From Marinicella sp. (GTDB lineage: Bacteria; Pseudomonadota; Gammaproteobacteria; Xanthomonadales; Marinicellaceae): DNA of 64,000 nt. Positions within the stretch are counted from its first letter, which is position 1. Each line of letters starts with the position of its first letter. The stretch lies in NCBI GenBank assembly GCA_028284365.1, contig JANQRW010000017.1:28786-92785 (forward strand), given 5' to 3'. Shown here piece by piece: positions 8,340 to 17,128 of the stretch. Under the pieces are notes generated by a model that saw nothing but the letters and a program-made list of their open reading frames with translations, searched no databases and had not been told where the DNA came from. The position numbers and the translations under genes are program-made.

Positions 8340-9869
8340 ATGAAAAATAGTGTGGATAAAAGTCAAGTAGAAATTTGGAGAGAGGCTTATGGCCTTTTTG
8401 TGAGCATTGTGAAGTTGCCAAAAGAAGAAGCTTTGGAGGAGTTGAAACGACTTGGCGGTGTTGATGAAGTTGTAAGACAGGCCGTTTTTCGATTAATTGA
8501 GGCCAGTAATGAATCGACTGAATACTTAAAAGATATGGTTTCTCATCATCGAGAATGTGTCATAACAGCCATCTCTCAATATACACCTGGTGACATGTTC
8601 AATGAATTCCAATTATTAGAAAAAATCGGCCATGGCGGGATGTCGCAAGTTTATAAGGCCAAAAGAGTTAACACTGAACAGCAAAAGAAAGTTGCTATAA
8701 AGATATTTTCACCGACGGTACAATCACCGTTACTACTCGATCAATTTTTGAATGAACAAAAGATTCTGTCGAAGCTTTCTCACCCGAATATTGTAGATTT
8801 TTTACATGGTGGAACAACCAAAAACCAAGAACCATATTTGGTCATGGCTTTGGTTGATAATGCGCTGCCTTTAGATCAGTTTTGTCGACAAAGTGCTTTC
8901 AATGTAAAAGAAAAAATAAGGCAAATTATTATTTGTGCTAATGCGTTGGCATATTTGCATGCCAATTTGATTATTCACAGAGATTTAAAGCCTGATAATA
9001 TATTGGTTAATGAAGCAGGTGAGATCAAGATTGTTGACTTTGGTATTGCCAAATTTATCAATAAAGACCATAACCTGAATCATACCACCATTATGGCACT
9101 CACCCCAAAGTATGCTGCACCTGAACAGGTTAACGCAGAAACAGTGAGCATAAAAACTGATGTGTTTTCATTGGCTGTTATTGCGCTTGATTTGTTGATC
9201 GATACCAATCCATTACCAGCCGACCGATTGATTAAGTCCTGTAAAAATGATGAGGTCTATATTGAAAATTTACTGAAGTCTCTCAACACAGACAAAGATT
9301 TAAAAAACATCCTTGCAAAGGCATTGAAAACTACACCTGATGAGCGGTATGAAACCATGAACAGTTTTGCCAGTGACCTAAGTGCTTGGATGGAGCATAA
9401 ACCTGTGAGTGCAACTGGCAATACATGGTTCTATAAGTTCACAAAGTTTGCTATGAGGAGGACAGCATTATTCACCACCGTGGTGATTTCATTGACCACC
9501 TTGTTTATCATGTTATTTGCTTTGATTTGGCAAACTCAGGCGACTGTGAAAGAGCAACAAAGGGCTGTTGAAATAAAAACATTCATGCTGGATTTGTTTT
9601 CATCAGCAGACCCTGAAAAAAACAGTGAGGGGAAATTAAGAGCTGTCGATTTATTAAACATTGCCAGCAAACAGCTCAAAAACAGATATAAACAAAATCC
9701 TGAAATAAAGGCTGAAATTTTAACCAGTATTGGTTCGGCATTCATCAATCTGGGTTCCACATATGATGGTGAACAATTGTTATTAGAGTCTTTAGATTAC
9801 GATGCTGGCAATGTTAATACACAACTTAAACTGTTAGAGCATTACATTGCTTCCACAATTATGGTGTAG
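8340..9869 (+). CDS. Receptor-type Ser/Thr protein kinase with TPR start, frameshifted
   Basis: A 509-residue Hanks-type kinase. A helical N-terminal region (about 1-85) precedes the kinase domain (about 86-345) with glycine loop GHGGMSQVYKA, ATP lysine in VAIKIF, catalytic loop HRDLKPDN and DFGIAKF. One membrane helix (about 365-388) is followed by a periplasmic or TPR-linked region with the family signature FMLDLFSSADPEK. The catalytic residues are intact. The frame stops at 9869 in the middle of the TPR region, and the same protein continues in another frame from about 9842, so the C-terminal sensor part is detached by a frameshift. ATG at 8340 is preferred over the TTG just before it. Confidence 0.8.
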   Translation: MKNSVDKSQVEIWREAYGLFVSIVKLPKEEALEELKRLGGVDEVVRQAVFRLIEASNESTEYLKDMVSHHRECVITAISQYTPGDMFNEFQLLEKIGHGGMSQVYKAKRVNTEQQKKVAIKIFSPTVQSPLLLDQFLNEQKILSKLSHPNIVDFLHGGTTKNQEPYLVMALVDNALPLDQFCRQSAFNVKEKIRQIIICANALAYLHANLIIHRDLKPDNILVNEAGEIKIVDFGIAKFINKDHNLNHTTIMALTPKYAAPEQVNAETVSIKTDVFSLAVIALDLLIDTNPLPADRLIKSCKNDEVYIENLLKSLNTDKDLKNILAKALKTTPDERYETMNSFASDLSAWMEHKPVSATGNTWFYKFTKFAMRRTALFTTVVISLTTLFIMLFALIWQTQATVKEQQRAVEIKTFMLDLFSSADPEKNSEGKLRAVDLLNIASKQLKNRYKQNPEIKAEILTSIGSAFINLGSTYDGEQLLLESLDYDAGNVNTQLKLLEHYIASTIMV

Positions 9870-10177
9870 ATCATTTCATAACCATCAATGGAAATATAGA
9901 GTTGGCAGTGTTGATGTTTAAAAACGATCGAAAACAGCAAGCCATTGATTTTATTTTACAATTTAAGGATCAATTGATTGCTAAATTTGGTGAAGTTAAT
10001 GAACATACCATACATGCCATCAATGTCTATGTTAATTTCATGTATGATATGAACCAGGTCGATGGCCTTTTAACTTTATTGGAACAAAATCACCAAAACG
10101 CAATTAATAACTTGGCACAGGGGCATAAAGAGATTGTGTATTCAAGCGACCTCTTGGAAAAGATAAAAAATAATTAA
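9842..10177 (+). pseudogene. Detached TPR segment of the Ser/Thr kinase
   Basis: In frame 2 the sequence reads HCFHNYGVDHFITINGNIEL and then AVLMFKNDRKQQAIDF, which is kinesin-light-chain-like TPR sequence expected directly after the kinase's last TPR. The break is near 9835-9850, where CATTACATT suggests a 5-base duplication. The segment ends at 10177 after about one more TPR. Family members that I know are usually several hundred residues longer here, so the tail is probably also deleted. An internal ATG at 9914 could start a small protein, but a separate function is unlikely. Confidence 0.6.
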
Positions 10178-10224
10178 AACAAATGCAGCTGCTGCGGTAA
10201 CAGTTCAGTGAAATAAATCTTAAA

Positions 10225-12057
10225 TTAAGTTTTTTTAGATTTTTGATGTAAAAAATCATAAATCATTTGTGCCATTTTGGCACTGATGCCATCCACTTTT
10301 GTGATGTCCTCCAAGCTCGCTTTATCCAGACTTTGTAACCCTCCAAAGTGTTTAAGCAATTGGTTGCGACGTTTTTTACCGATGCCTGGTATGTCTTCCA
10401 AGGTTGATGTGGTGCGGGACTTTTTGTAAGCTTTGCGGTGTGATTTGATGGCGAAACGGTGGGCTTCATCACGGATGAACTGAATCATCAGAGATAATAA
10501 TCCATGGCTGTCAGGTTTAATGAAAGTTTTGGATTCTGGTAAGTAAATGCGTTCTTCTCCGGCGGTGCGATTGTCGTCTTTGGTGACACCAATCACACGG
10601 ATAGAATCAATGCCATGTTCTTCCAAAATAGTGACTGCTTGATTAACTTGACCTTTACCACCATCAATGACAAAAGCATCTGGGAGGCCTAATGTTCGTT
10701 TTTTTATAGATGCCAGGCGTTTTTCTATTACTTGTCGCATGGCAGCATAGTCATCGGCAGCTGTGATGTTTTCCATGATGTATTGGCGGTACATTTTTTT
10801 GATTGCGCCTTGGTCATTGAAAACCACACATGAAGCGCGGGTGTGTTCACCCATCTGGTGACTGATATCAAAGCACTCTATGCGTTCAGGTTTTTCAGTA
10901 AAACCCAGCTCTTGTTGCCATAAGGCCCATTTGTTTTGCCATGTTTGGTATTTATTAACTTTAATGGTTAATGCATTTTGCATGTTTTCATCGGTTTGTT
11001 TAAGCAGTTTTAAGCGGTTGCCTTTGGGTTTGGCGGTGATAAATAGTTTCTTACCTTTGATGGCAGATAAGATTTCGACTAACTCAGTTTTGTTACTTGG
11101 TTCGGTGTTACAAAGTACCGCATCAGCAGTTATCTGATCATCATAGAACAAGCCAATAAAAGCGTATAAAAATTCAGCCAAAGTGGTGCCTTTGGGGGTG
11201 GTTGGAAAATGATTGCGGTAACCCATGAATTGTCCATTACGAACAGTGCCGACTGTTGCAATATAGAGGTTGCCTTGTTGACCCACTGCTATCAAGTCAA
11301 AATTGTCATCCGGTTTTAGCTCTACAGCTTGTTTCGACTGAATCATACGAATGGCTTTAATTTGGTCGCGAAAATTAGCTGCTTGTTCGTATTCTTGATT
11401 CATGGCAGCTTGTTCCATTTGTTCTAATAAAGAGTTAACTACCTGATTGGATTTTCCTTCAATAAAATCAAAAGTGTATTGAAGTTGTTGTTGATAGTCT
11501 TTTTGAGTCACATAGCCCACACAAGGAGCCGTACAACGATTGATTTGGTGCTGCAAACAGGGGCGAGAGCGATTTTGGAAGGTGCTGTTGTTGCACTGTC
11601 TGACTTTGAATACTTTTTGTAAAAAATGTAATGAGTTTCTGACGTATGCGGCACTGGGGAAGGGACCAAAGTAACGCCCTTTGTTTTGTTTCTTGCCACG
11701 TCGGAACTCCAGCAATGGAAATTCATCCTCACCCACTGAGCAATAGATGTAGGGGTAGCTTTTACCGTCTTTAAGTAAAACATTGTAGCGGGGATTGTGT
11801 TTTTTAATCAGTTGATTTTCAAGCAACAAAGCTTCAGCTTCAGAGCGTGTGATGTGAAAAGTCATGTTAGCAATGGCTGCAACCAGGGCCATGGTCTTGT
11901 TGTCTTTGGCCTTACCTGTGAAATAGCTGCTTACACGATTTTTTAAAACCCGTGCTTTACCCACATAGATGACTTCATTGGTGTCATCAAACATTTGATA
12001 AACGCCCGGTAATTTAGGTAATTCCTTGACAAATTTTTTATGGTCAAATGAGGTCAT
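10225..12057 (-). CDS. uvrC: Excinuclease ABC subunit C
   Basis: A 610-residue protein with the full UvrC layout. The GIY-YIG nuclease domain is at about 12-95 (LPGVYQMFDDTNEVIYVGKA). A Cys-containing segment CLQHQINRCTAPCVGY and the UVR domain lie at about 195-235. The RNase H-like C-terminal nuclease domain covers about 380-540 (ECFDISHQMGEHTRASCVVF, FVIDGGKGQV), and helix-hairpin-helix motifs end the protein (LEDIPGIGKKRRNQLLKHFG). It makes both incisions in nucleotide excision repair with UvrAB. It is the last gene of the kdkA-moaACDE run, 6 bp after moaE, so co-transcription is likely although the functions are unrelated. Confidence 0.97.
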   Translation of the reverse strand: MTSFDHKKFVKELPKLPGVYQMFDDTNEVIYVGKARVLKNRVSSYFTGKAKDNKTMALVAAIANMTFHITRSEAEALLLENQLIKKHNPRYNVLLKDGKSYPYIYCSVGEDEFPLLEFRRGKKQNKGRYFGPFPSAAYVRNSLHFLQKVFKVRQCNNSTFQNRSRPCLQHQINRCTAPCVGYVTQKDYQQQLQYTFDFIEGKSNQVVNSLLEQMEQAAMNQEYEQAANFRDQIKAIRMIQSKQAVELKPDDNFDLIAVGQQGNLYIATVGTVRNGQFMGYRNHFPTTPKGTTLAEFLYAFIGLFYDDQITADAVLCNTEPSNKTELVEILSAIKGKKLFITAKPKGNRLKLLKQTDENMQNALTIKVNKYQTWQNKWALWQQELGFTEKPERIECFDISHQMGEHTRASCVVFNDQGAIKKMYRQYIMENITAADDYAAMRQVIEKRLASIKKRTLGLPDAFVIDGGKGQVNQAVTILEEHGIDSIRVIGVTKDDNRTAGEERIYLPESKTFIKPDSHGLLSLMIQFIRDEAHRFAIKSHRKAYKKSRTTSTLEDIPGIGKKRRNQLLKHFGGLQSLDKASLEDITKVDGISAKMAQMIYDFLHQKSKKT

Positions 12058-12063
12058 GTGGTT

Positions 12064-12492
12064 TTAAAGGTTGGCTTCAACCCATCCAGACTCACCATCG
12101 TGGTAGTGTTCATTTTTCCAAATAGGTACGTTGGCTTTGGTCTGATTCAAAATATACTCACAGGCTTCAAAAGCCGCTTGGCGATGATCGGCCGAAACCC
12201 CCACCCAAATAGCCATGTCACCTACCTTGAGCTGTCCAATGCGATGACAACAACACGCCTGGTTAATTTCGAATTTTTCTAAAGCCTGGTCAATGATCTT
12301 TTGCCCAACTTTTATGGCCAGTTTCTCGTGTGCTTCATAATGTAACTCAAGAACCTTTTTGTTGACTTGTTGGTTATCCAGGTTGTGATTTCTTACCCAG
12401 CCCTCAAAACATACAAATCCACCGCTTCTTGGATCTGTGATTTTTAGTTTTAATTCCTCAGTGTTAATGGGTTCATTACTGATTGAAAACAT
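12064..12492 (-). CDS. moaE: Molybdopterin synthase large (catalytic) subunit
   Basis: A 142-residue MoaE. Conserved features visible are GGFVCFEGWVRNHN, LHYEAHEKLA, HRIGQLKVGDMAIWVGVSA and HRQAAFEACEYILNQTKANV followed by PIWKNEH, which holds the active-site lysine. With MoaD it inserts two sulfurs into cyclic pyranopterin monophosphate. Its start immediately follows the moaD stop (12493), indicating translational coupling. Confidence 0.95.
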   Translation of the reverse strand: MFSISNEPINTEELKLKITDPRSGGFVCFEGWVRNHNLDNQQVNKKVLELHYEAHEKLAIKVGQKIIDQALEKFEINQACCCHRIGQLKVGDMAIWVGVSADHRQAAFEACEYILNQTKANVPIWKNEHYHDGESGWVEANL

Positions 12493-12738
12493 TTATCCTC
12501 CCGATGCCGGTGGAAAAAAACCTACTGCATCATTGGCAGAAACTACATCATCCCAATTGGCAAAAGTATCATTCAGAATCGGTTTGATTGATTCTACTTC
12601 AGGTTCAATGCTGTGTTTCTCGCACATCCACAAATACACAGATTCAATGGTTGATGCATGGTTTTTAATTTCAACATCCAGAGGTGTTGGACTGAACTGA
12701 TCTTTTAAACGACCATAAAATTCCAAGGTAACTTTCAT
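12493..12738 (-). CDS. moaD: Molybdopterin synthase sulfur-carrier subunit
   Basis: An 81-residue ubiquitin-fold protein ending in the obligatory Gly-Gly (FFPPASGG), which is adenylated and thiocarboxylated to deliver sulfur to MoaE. Its start overlaps the moaC stop by 4 nt and its stop abuts moaE. The order C-D-E is that of the classical moa operon; moaB is absent here. Confidence 0.93.
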   Translation of the reverse strand: MKVTLEFYGRLKDQFSPTPLDVEIKNHASTIESVYLWMCEKHSIEPEVESIKPILNDTFANWDDVVSANDAVGFFPPASGG

Positions 12739-13214
12739 GATTTTTGATAATCGGATTTACCACCAGTTTTTTGTATCAAGCGTGTTTCAGAAATAACAAT
12801 GTCATGGCTTAATGCTTTACACATGTCATAGACAGTTAAAGCTGCAATTGATGCCCCGGTTAGCGCCTCCATTTCCACCCCTGTTTTGGCAGTGACTTTA
12901 CATTTACAGCTGATGATTAAATCATTGGCTGTTGTTAAGTCTATTTTGATTTTGCAATCATCTAAGGGCAGGGGATGGCAAAAAGGAATCAGTTCATGGG
13001 TTTTCTTAGCAGCCATAACTCCTGCGATGATGGCAGTTTGGATAACTGGACCTTTTTTACTGTGGATTTCTCCATCTGAAAGCACTGTTTTGACTTCATT
13101 CGGTAAGGTTATCAGAGTTTGTGCAGTGGCTTCACGCTGAGTCATTGATTTACTGCTGACATCAACCATAGTTGGGTTGTTTTGGTTGTCTATGTGATTG
13201 AGCTGTTTGTTCAT
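12735..13214 (-). CDS. moaC: Cyclic pyranopterin monophosphate synthase
   Basis: A 159-residue MoaC with the signatures MVDVSSKSMTQREA, KKTHELIPFCHPLPL and VEMEALTGASIAALTVYDMC. It converts 3',8-cyclo-7,8-dihydro-GTP, made by MoaA, into cPMP. It sits 9 bp after moaA and overlaps moaD. Confidence 0.96.
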   Translation of the reverse strand: MNKQLNHIDNQNNPTMVDVSSKSMTQREATAQTLITLPNEVKTVLSDGEIHSKKGPVIQTAIIAGVMAAKKTHELIPFCHPLPLDDCKIKIDLTTANDLIISCKCKVTAKTGVEMEALTGASIAALTVYDMCKALSHDIVISETRLIQKTGGKSDYQKS

Positions 13215-13223
13215 TTGTTGCGT

Positions 13224-14270
13224 TTATCCTCCAATTACAAACATTTCTATTTTTTTTGTTTTGTTTTCTTGTTTAAGGTTTTTTTGGCGCAGTGCGGAGT
13301 ATTGATCTGCTCTGTTACACCAAATTTGGCTGATGGCCTGTAACAGCTGTTCTGGTTGATTTAACAAGGGCTTGATGTTGTGGCCTTGGTTGGCAAACAA
13401 ACAAGTGAAAATTTCACCACGGGTGCTTAAACGTGCTCGATTACAGTCATGGCAAAAGGGTTGGCTGATTGATGAGATCATTCCAAATTCCCCTTGACCG
13501 TCATTGAAAATAAAACGATCAGCCACTTCACCAACATGGGTGGCATTTTTGGGTTTGATCGGCCAGCGATTGTTGATTTGATCCAATAAGTCCTTAGAGT
13601 TTACCACTTCGCTGGCTTTCCAGTTATTAAGGTTACCTACATCCATATATTCAATAAACCTAACCACCACCCCTGTACCCCTAAAGTGCTTCAATAAAGG
13701 TATCACCTGATTTTCGTTAATGCCTTTTTGCACCACGCAGTTGACTTTTACTTTTTTCAACTTTGAATCAAGACATTGATCAATGGAGTTTAAAATCTGC
13801 TCAACTTGGAATTGGGTTCCGGTTATCTGCTCAAACAGGGTTTGTTCCAGTGCATCTAAACTTATGGTGATTCTATCGAGGCCTGCATCAACCAAATCAT
13901 CCAGTACCTGGCCAAGCAAACCGGCATTGGTGGTTAAGGCGACTTCTTCAATACCTGTGATTGATTTGATGTCACTGACCAAGTCAGCAACATTTTTACG
14001 CAACAAGGGTTCGCCACCTGTTAACTTGATTTTATTGACACCTAATCTGGCAAATACTTTAATCACCGCAGTAATTTCATTAAAACTTAAGCAATTTTCG
14101 GACTGACTTTGTTGGCGCATCACATCGACATGTTCTGCTGGTAGACAGTAAGTACAGCGAAATTGGCAACGATCAGTTAATGAAATTCTTAAATCCCTGA
14201 CAGGCCGATTGAGTTGATCAGTAACAGTCAATTGAATTGCTCCAGATAAGCTGTTAACAAGTTGTCCCAT
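13224..14270 (-). CDS. moaA: GTP 3',8-cyclase (radical SAM)
   Basis: A 348-residue radical-SAM protein. The N-terminal cluster motif is CQFRCTYC, the SAM-binding element LTGGEPLLR, and the C-terminal second 4Fe-4S site FCHDCNRARLSTRG. It performs the first step of molybdopterin synthesis. The ATG at 14270 lies 43 nt inside kdkA. A TTG at 14231, overlapping the kdkA stop as TTGA, would give a more typical N-terminus (13 residues before LRISLTD), so the real start may be downstream of the one given. The usual C-terminal Gly-Gly is present (MFVIGG). Confidence 0.95.
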   Translation of the reverse strand: MGQLVNSLSGAIQLTVTDQLNRPVRDLRISLTDRCQFRCTYCLPAEHVDVMRQQSQSENCLSFNEITAVIKVFARLGVNKIKLTGGEPLLRKNVADLVSDIKSITGIEEVALTTNAGLLGQVLDDLVDAGLDRITISLDALEQTLFEQITGTQFQVEQILNSIDQCLDSKLKKVKVNCVVQKGINENQVIPLLKHFRGTGVVVRFIEYMDVGNLNNWKASEVVNSKDLLDQINNRWPIKPKNATHVGEVADRFIFNDGQGEFGMISSISQPFCHDCNRARLSTRGEIFTCLFANQGHNIKPLLNQPEQLLQAISQIWCNRADQYSALRQKNLKQENKTKKIEMFVIGG

Positions 14271-14983
14271 TCAGTTTTTAATTCTTGGGTGCAGCTTTTT
14301 TGACTGATTTTTTCAATCGATCTTTGTAGGCGGTTCAAATTATCTTGACGCCAGGAATATTTGATAGGCTTGATGCTGCCTTTATCAAAATCAATAATGT
14401 GAACCTTGTGTTCAGTATCGTTGCTATTTAGAAGGATGTTATTCGCATTCAAGTCTGAGTGATAAATCCCATGTATGTGGTATTGAGCGATGGTTTGGCC
14501 GATGTCTTGCCAGGTGGATATCGGTTGGTGTTCATTTTTAATGAAAGCAGCAAAAGTTTGATCATGCTTGATGTAGGACATGATCAAATCGTTGTGATAG
14601 AACAAACCTTTTTTTGTTATTAATGCAGCTATCGGTTTCGGGCTGGGTAAATTCAGCTGTTGTATTTCGTTCAATAATTTAAATTCTTGATAAACTCGGG
14701 TGTTTTTCAGGCCAGTCCAAAAATAGCTGTCACGGCTTATTTTGGCATACATACCACCACGAAAATAATGCCTCAATACCCATTTACCCCATTCAGATTT
14801 GATCACCCATGTTGAGCCACGGCCTGAATTGGCACCCAGCAACCGTCCTTGATTCATCCAGTAATCTTGAGTAAACCACTGTTCTTCAATGCCATGAAAA
14901 TCATTATTGATGGTAATGATCCAGTGATTTTTATTGTTTATTGTGTGCAAGTGCAGAAGTTGGTCAATGATAGAATGTAACAA
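14228..14983 (-). CDS. kdkA: 3-deoxy-D-manno-octulosonic acid (Kdo) kinase
   Basis: About 251 residues from a TTG at 14983. Kinase-like motifs are GANSGRGSTWVIK, WVLRHYFRGG, IYHSDLNANNILL (catalytic loop) and VHIIDFDKGS (metal-binding loop), diagnostic of the Kdo kinase family, which phosphorylates Kdo in the LPS inner core. The frame is open to an ATG at 15103, but that extension is antisense to the conserved N-terminus of the GT9 gene starting at 15002, and no ATG lies between. The TTG start leaves only 18 bp to the divergent GT9 gene. Both neighbours act on the LPS core. Confidence 0.85.
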   Translation of the reverse strand: MLHSIIDQLLHLHTINNKNHWIITINNDFHGIEEQWFTQDYWMNQGRLLGANSGRGSTWVIKSEWGKWVLRHYFRGGMYAKISRDSYFWTGLKNTRVYQEFKLLNEIQQLNLPSPKPIAALITKKGLFYHNDLIMSYIKHDQTFAAFIKNEHQPISTWQDIGQTIAQYHIHGIYHSDLNANNILLNSNDTEHKVHIIDFDKGSIKPIKYSWRQDNLNRLQRSIEKISQKSCTQELKTEWDNLLTAYLEQFN

Positions 14984-15001
14984 TTTTAAATGATTTAGCA
15001 G

Positions 15002-16042
15002 ATGACGACAAATACCAAGCCAAAATCGATTTGTATATTCAGGCTTTCTGCCATTGGAGATGTGACTCATGTGGTGCCAGTGGTGAAAACGTTGCAGTAT
15101 CATTTTCCAGAGACAAAAATAACTTGGGTTATTGGCAAATTAGAACATAAGTTGCTCAAAGGCTTACCTGGGGTAGAGTTTGTCGAGTTTAATAAATCAG
15201 CAGGGTGGAGAGGCCTTCGGGAGATGCAGCATCATTTTAATGGTCGTTGTTTCGATGTTTTGTTGCAAATGCAACTTTCTTTAAGGGCTAATTTGGTATC
15301 CAGATTTATTCCTGCAAAACGCCGGGTGGGATTTGATAAAAAAAGATCTAAAGAGTTACATGGCGTGGTTATTAATGAACGCATCCCATATTTACACAAT
15401 TGTCATGTACTCGATGGCTTGATGCAGTTTGCAACGCACTTAGGATGTGATGAAAAAATCATGAGTTGGGACATACCTCTCGGTGAGGGTGATGCTGAGT
15501 TTGCCAACAAGGTCATTAGACAGGGTAAACCTAATGTGGTCATCAGCCCTTGTTCAAGTCATGAGTTGAGAAATTGGTCAGTTGGTGGCTATGCCGCAGT
15601 TGTTGATGAAATAGTTCTCAAGTATGGGGCACAAGTTATTTTAGTCGGCAGTCCTGCAGCCAAAGAAAAAGCCTTTGTCTCTGAAATTGAGACACAATGT
15701 CAGCAAACAGTGGTCAACATGGCGGGGCAAGATACGCTAAAACAGCTGTTGTGTTTACTCAAAAAAGTTGATTTGGTGATTTCTCCTGATTCGGGGCCAC
15801 TGCACATGGCAGGGAGTGTGGGCACACCAGTGATAGGGTTGTTGGCAGCCAGTAACTATGAACGTTCTGGTTCTTATCAATTCCCACAGCTGACTGTTGA
15901 TAAGTACCCCAATGCCATTAAAAAGTATTTGGGTAAAGAGGTCACTACAGTGAAGTGGGGGACTAAGGCGGAATTTCCTGGTGCTATGGACTTAATTACT
16001 GTTGGTGATGTATTGGCAAAAGTCAAACTGGTTTTAACATAA
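15002..16042 (+). CDS. Glycosyltransferase family 9 (heptosyltransferase-like)
   Basis: A 346-residue GT9 protein with N-terminal FRLSAIGDVTHVVPVVKTLQ, the mid-motif VISPCSSHELRNWS and the nucleotide-sugar site ISPDSGPLHMAGSVGTPVIGL. These are features of ADP-heptose:LPS heptosyltransferases (WaaC/WaaF/RfaF group). It is divergent from the Kdo kinase gene, supporting a role in LPS inner-core assembly. Which heptose it adds cannot be decided from the sequence. Confidence 0.88.
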   Translation: MTTNTKPKSICIFRLSAIGDVTHVVPVVKTLQYHFPETKITWVIGKLEHKLLKGLPGVEFVEFNKSAGWRGLREMQHHFNGRCFDVLLQMQLSLRANLVSRFIPAKRRVGFDKKRSKELHGVVINERIPYLHNCHVLDGLMQFATHLGCDEKIMSWDIPLGEGDAEFANKVIRQGKPNVVISPCSSHELRNWSVGGYAAVVDEIVLKYGAQVILVGSPAAKEKAFVSEIETQCQQTVVNMAGQDTLKQLLCLLKKVDLVISPDSGPLHMAGSVGTPVIGLLAASNYERSGSYQFPQLTVDKYPNAIKKYLGKEVTTVKWGTKAEFPGAMDLITVGDVLAKVKLVLT

Positions 16043-16059
16043 CTGGAGAATTGATGATC

Positions 16060-16242
16060 AACTCGACCGGCGCACTCGGTTGGCGAAGCTCTGCTGAGTC
16101 AGAGAGGGTAAGCCCGAGGTTGCAAGCCATGCTGGCCGCGGTCGCTTTCATTTATGTCCGGAACATAAATGAATGACGACTGCAAGGATGCAGGAGGTAG
16201 AGTCGAGTTTGGAACAGAGACCGAAGACCCAACAGCATTCCT
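16060..16242 (+). repeat. Family B repeat copy 2
   Basis: The element shows GATCAACTCGACCGGCGCAC, the GCTGGCCGCGGTCGCTTTCA segment, a hairpin TTCATTTATGT-CCGGA-ACATAAATGAA (16147-16157/16163-16173), then GAGTCGAGTTTGGAACAGAG and the terminal GACCCAACAGCATTCCT. It fills the space between the GT9 gene and the Slp-like lipoprotein and ends just at the latter's stop codon (16247-16249). It may serve as a transcription barrier between the convergent genes. Confidence 0.75.
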
Positions 16243-16246
16243 ATAT

Positions 16247-16660
16247 CTACCAGACATAAATCACATGGGCATCGACCAGTGGGTACTGATATTCTAATTC
16301 ATCAATTTTTTTAGTTATCAGACGTTTGGCTTTGCCAGTAACAGTGACCGGTTTTTTCATGAAACTCTCTGGCTCGAGAAATGTTGGTTTGCAGGCGATG
16401 AACCTCCCTTTATCCACTCGAATCCGTCGTGATGGTTTGGCTTGTTCGTCAGGCACTTTAGCAATGATGGTTAAACAGCTGTGTTCTGTTTTGTTATCGA
16501 CATCAATCACAAAACCAGTCCAACGAATATTGAGGTTGTTCTTCGGGGTCTTTTGATAGGCTTGTGGACTGATGTCACTGTATTCACCCCGAAGTGGCTT
16601 GGGTGGTTGAATGCATGCTGCAAGTGTTAAAGTGGCTATGAAAATGGCTAATTCTTTCAT
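16247..16660 (-). CDS. Slp-family outer-membrane lipoprotein
   Basis: A 137-residue lipoprotein with lipobox LAAC (Cys16). The mature part matches the Slp pattern: NLNIRWTGFVIDVDNK, GRFIACKPTFLEPESF, VTVTGKAKR and the terminal YQYPLVDAHVIYVW. Slp proteins are starvation or acid-induced outer-membrane lipoproteins of unclear mechanism. The gene is monocistronic and converges on the GT9 gene, with a family B repeat between. Confidence 0.8.
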   Translation of the reverse strand: MKELAIFIATLTLAACIQPPKPLRGEYSDISPQAYQKTPKNNLNIRWTGFVIDVDNKTEHSCLTIIAKVPDEQAKPSRRIRVDKGRFIACKPTFLEPESFMKKPVTVTGKAKRLITKKIDELEYQYPLVDAHVIYVW

Positions 16661-16739
16661 GGTAGTTAATGTGTTTCACAAGTTGACTGTACCATTATGA
16701 TAGTAAAACTTGAATGGTGGCTGAATCAAGCGAAATTAT

Positions 16740-17000
16740 TTAATACATGGATAAGAGGCCATGCATGATGGTGATGGTGGCAACAAAAATCATTACCATT
16801 AAACAAAACCTAAAAAATTCAAATAAAAAGTGAAATATTGGTTTTAACAAGTGCTGGTTGTTTTGGATCCAGGATACCGATAGACCCAAGGTTATAAAGC
16901 CTAACAGACCATAACTTAACCAAGCAGGAATGGTTAAGAACAGAAAGCTGCTACCAAGCAGTAATAAAGGGGTGAAAAGTTGTTGTTGTGATCTTGTCAT
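16740..17000 (-). CDS. Small membrane protein, unknown
   Basis: An 86-residue protein dominated by hydrophobic stretches at about 10-42 (LLLLGSSFLFLTIPAWLSYG) and 55-84 (FHLFEFFRFCLMVMIF-like), giving two or three membrane helices and basic N-terminus. I recognise no family. It is followed 80 bp downstream by the Slp-like gene on the same strand and may share its transcript. Confidence 0.5.
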   Translation of the reverse strand: MTRSQQQLFTPLLLLGSSFLFLTIPAWLSYGLLGFITLGLSVSWIQNNQHLLKPIFHFLFEFFRFCLMVMIFVATITIMHGLLSMY

Positions 17001-17128
17001 GATGGTTTACTTTTGTTCAATGCCTGTATTTAACTGGTTGTTATTCGCAAAACCTGAGAATTGAGATGATTATTTTGCAAAAATACAACCCTTGAACTGT
17101 GCTGCTTGCATGGTTTAAAATCATTAAG

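Noticed and set aside
14984..15103. Extended N-terminus of kdkA to an ATG at 15103
   Set aside because: It is antisense to the conserved start of the GT9 gene and unlike the Kdo kinase N-terminus.
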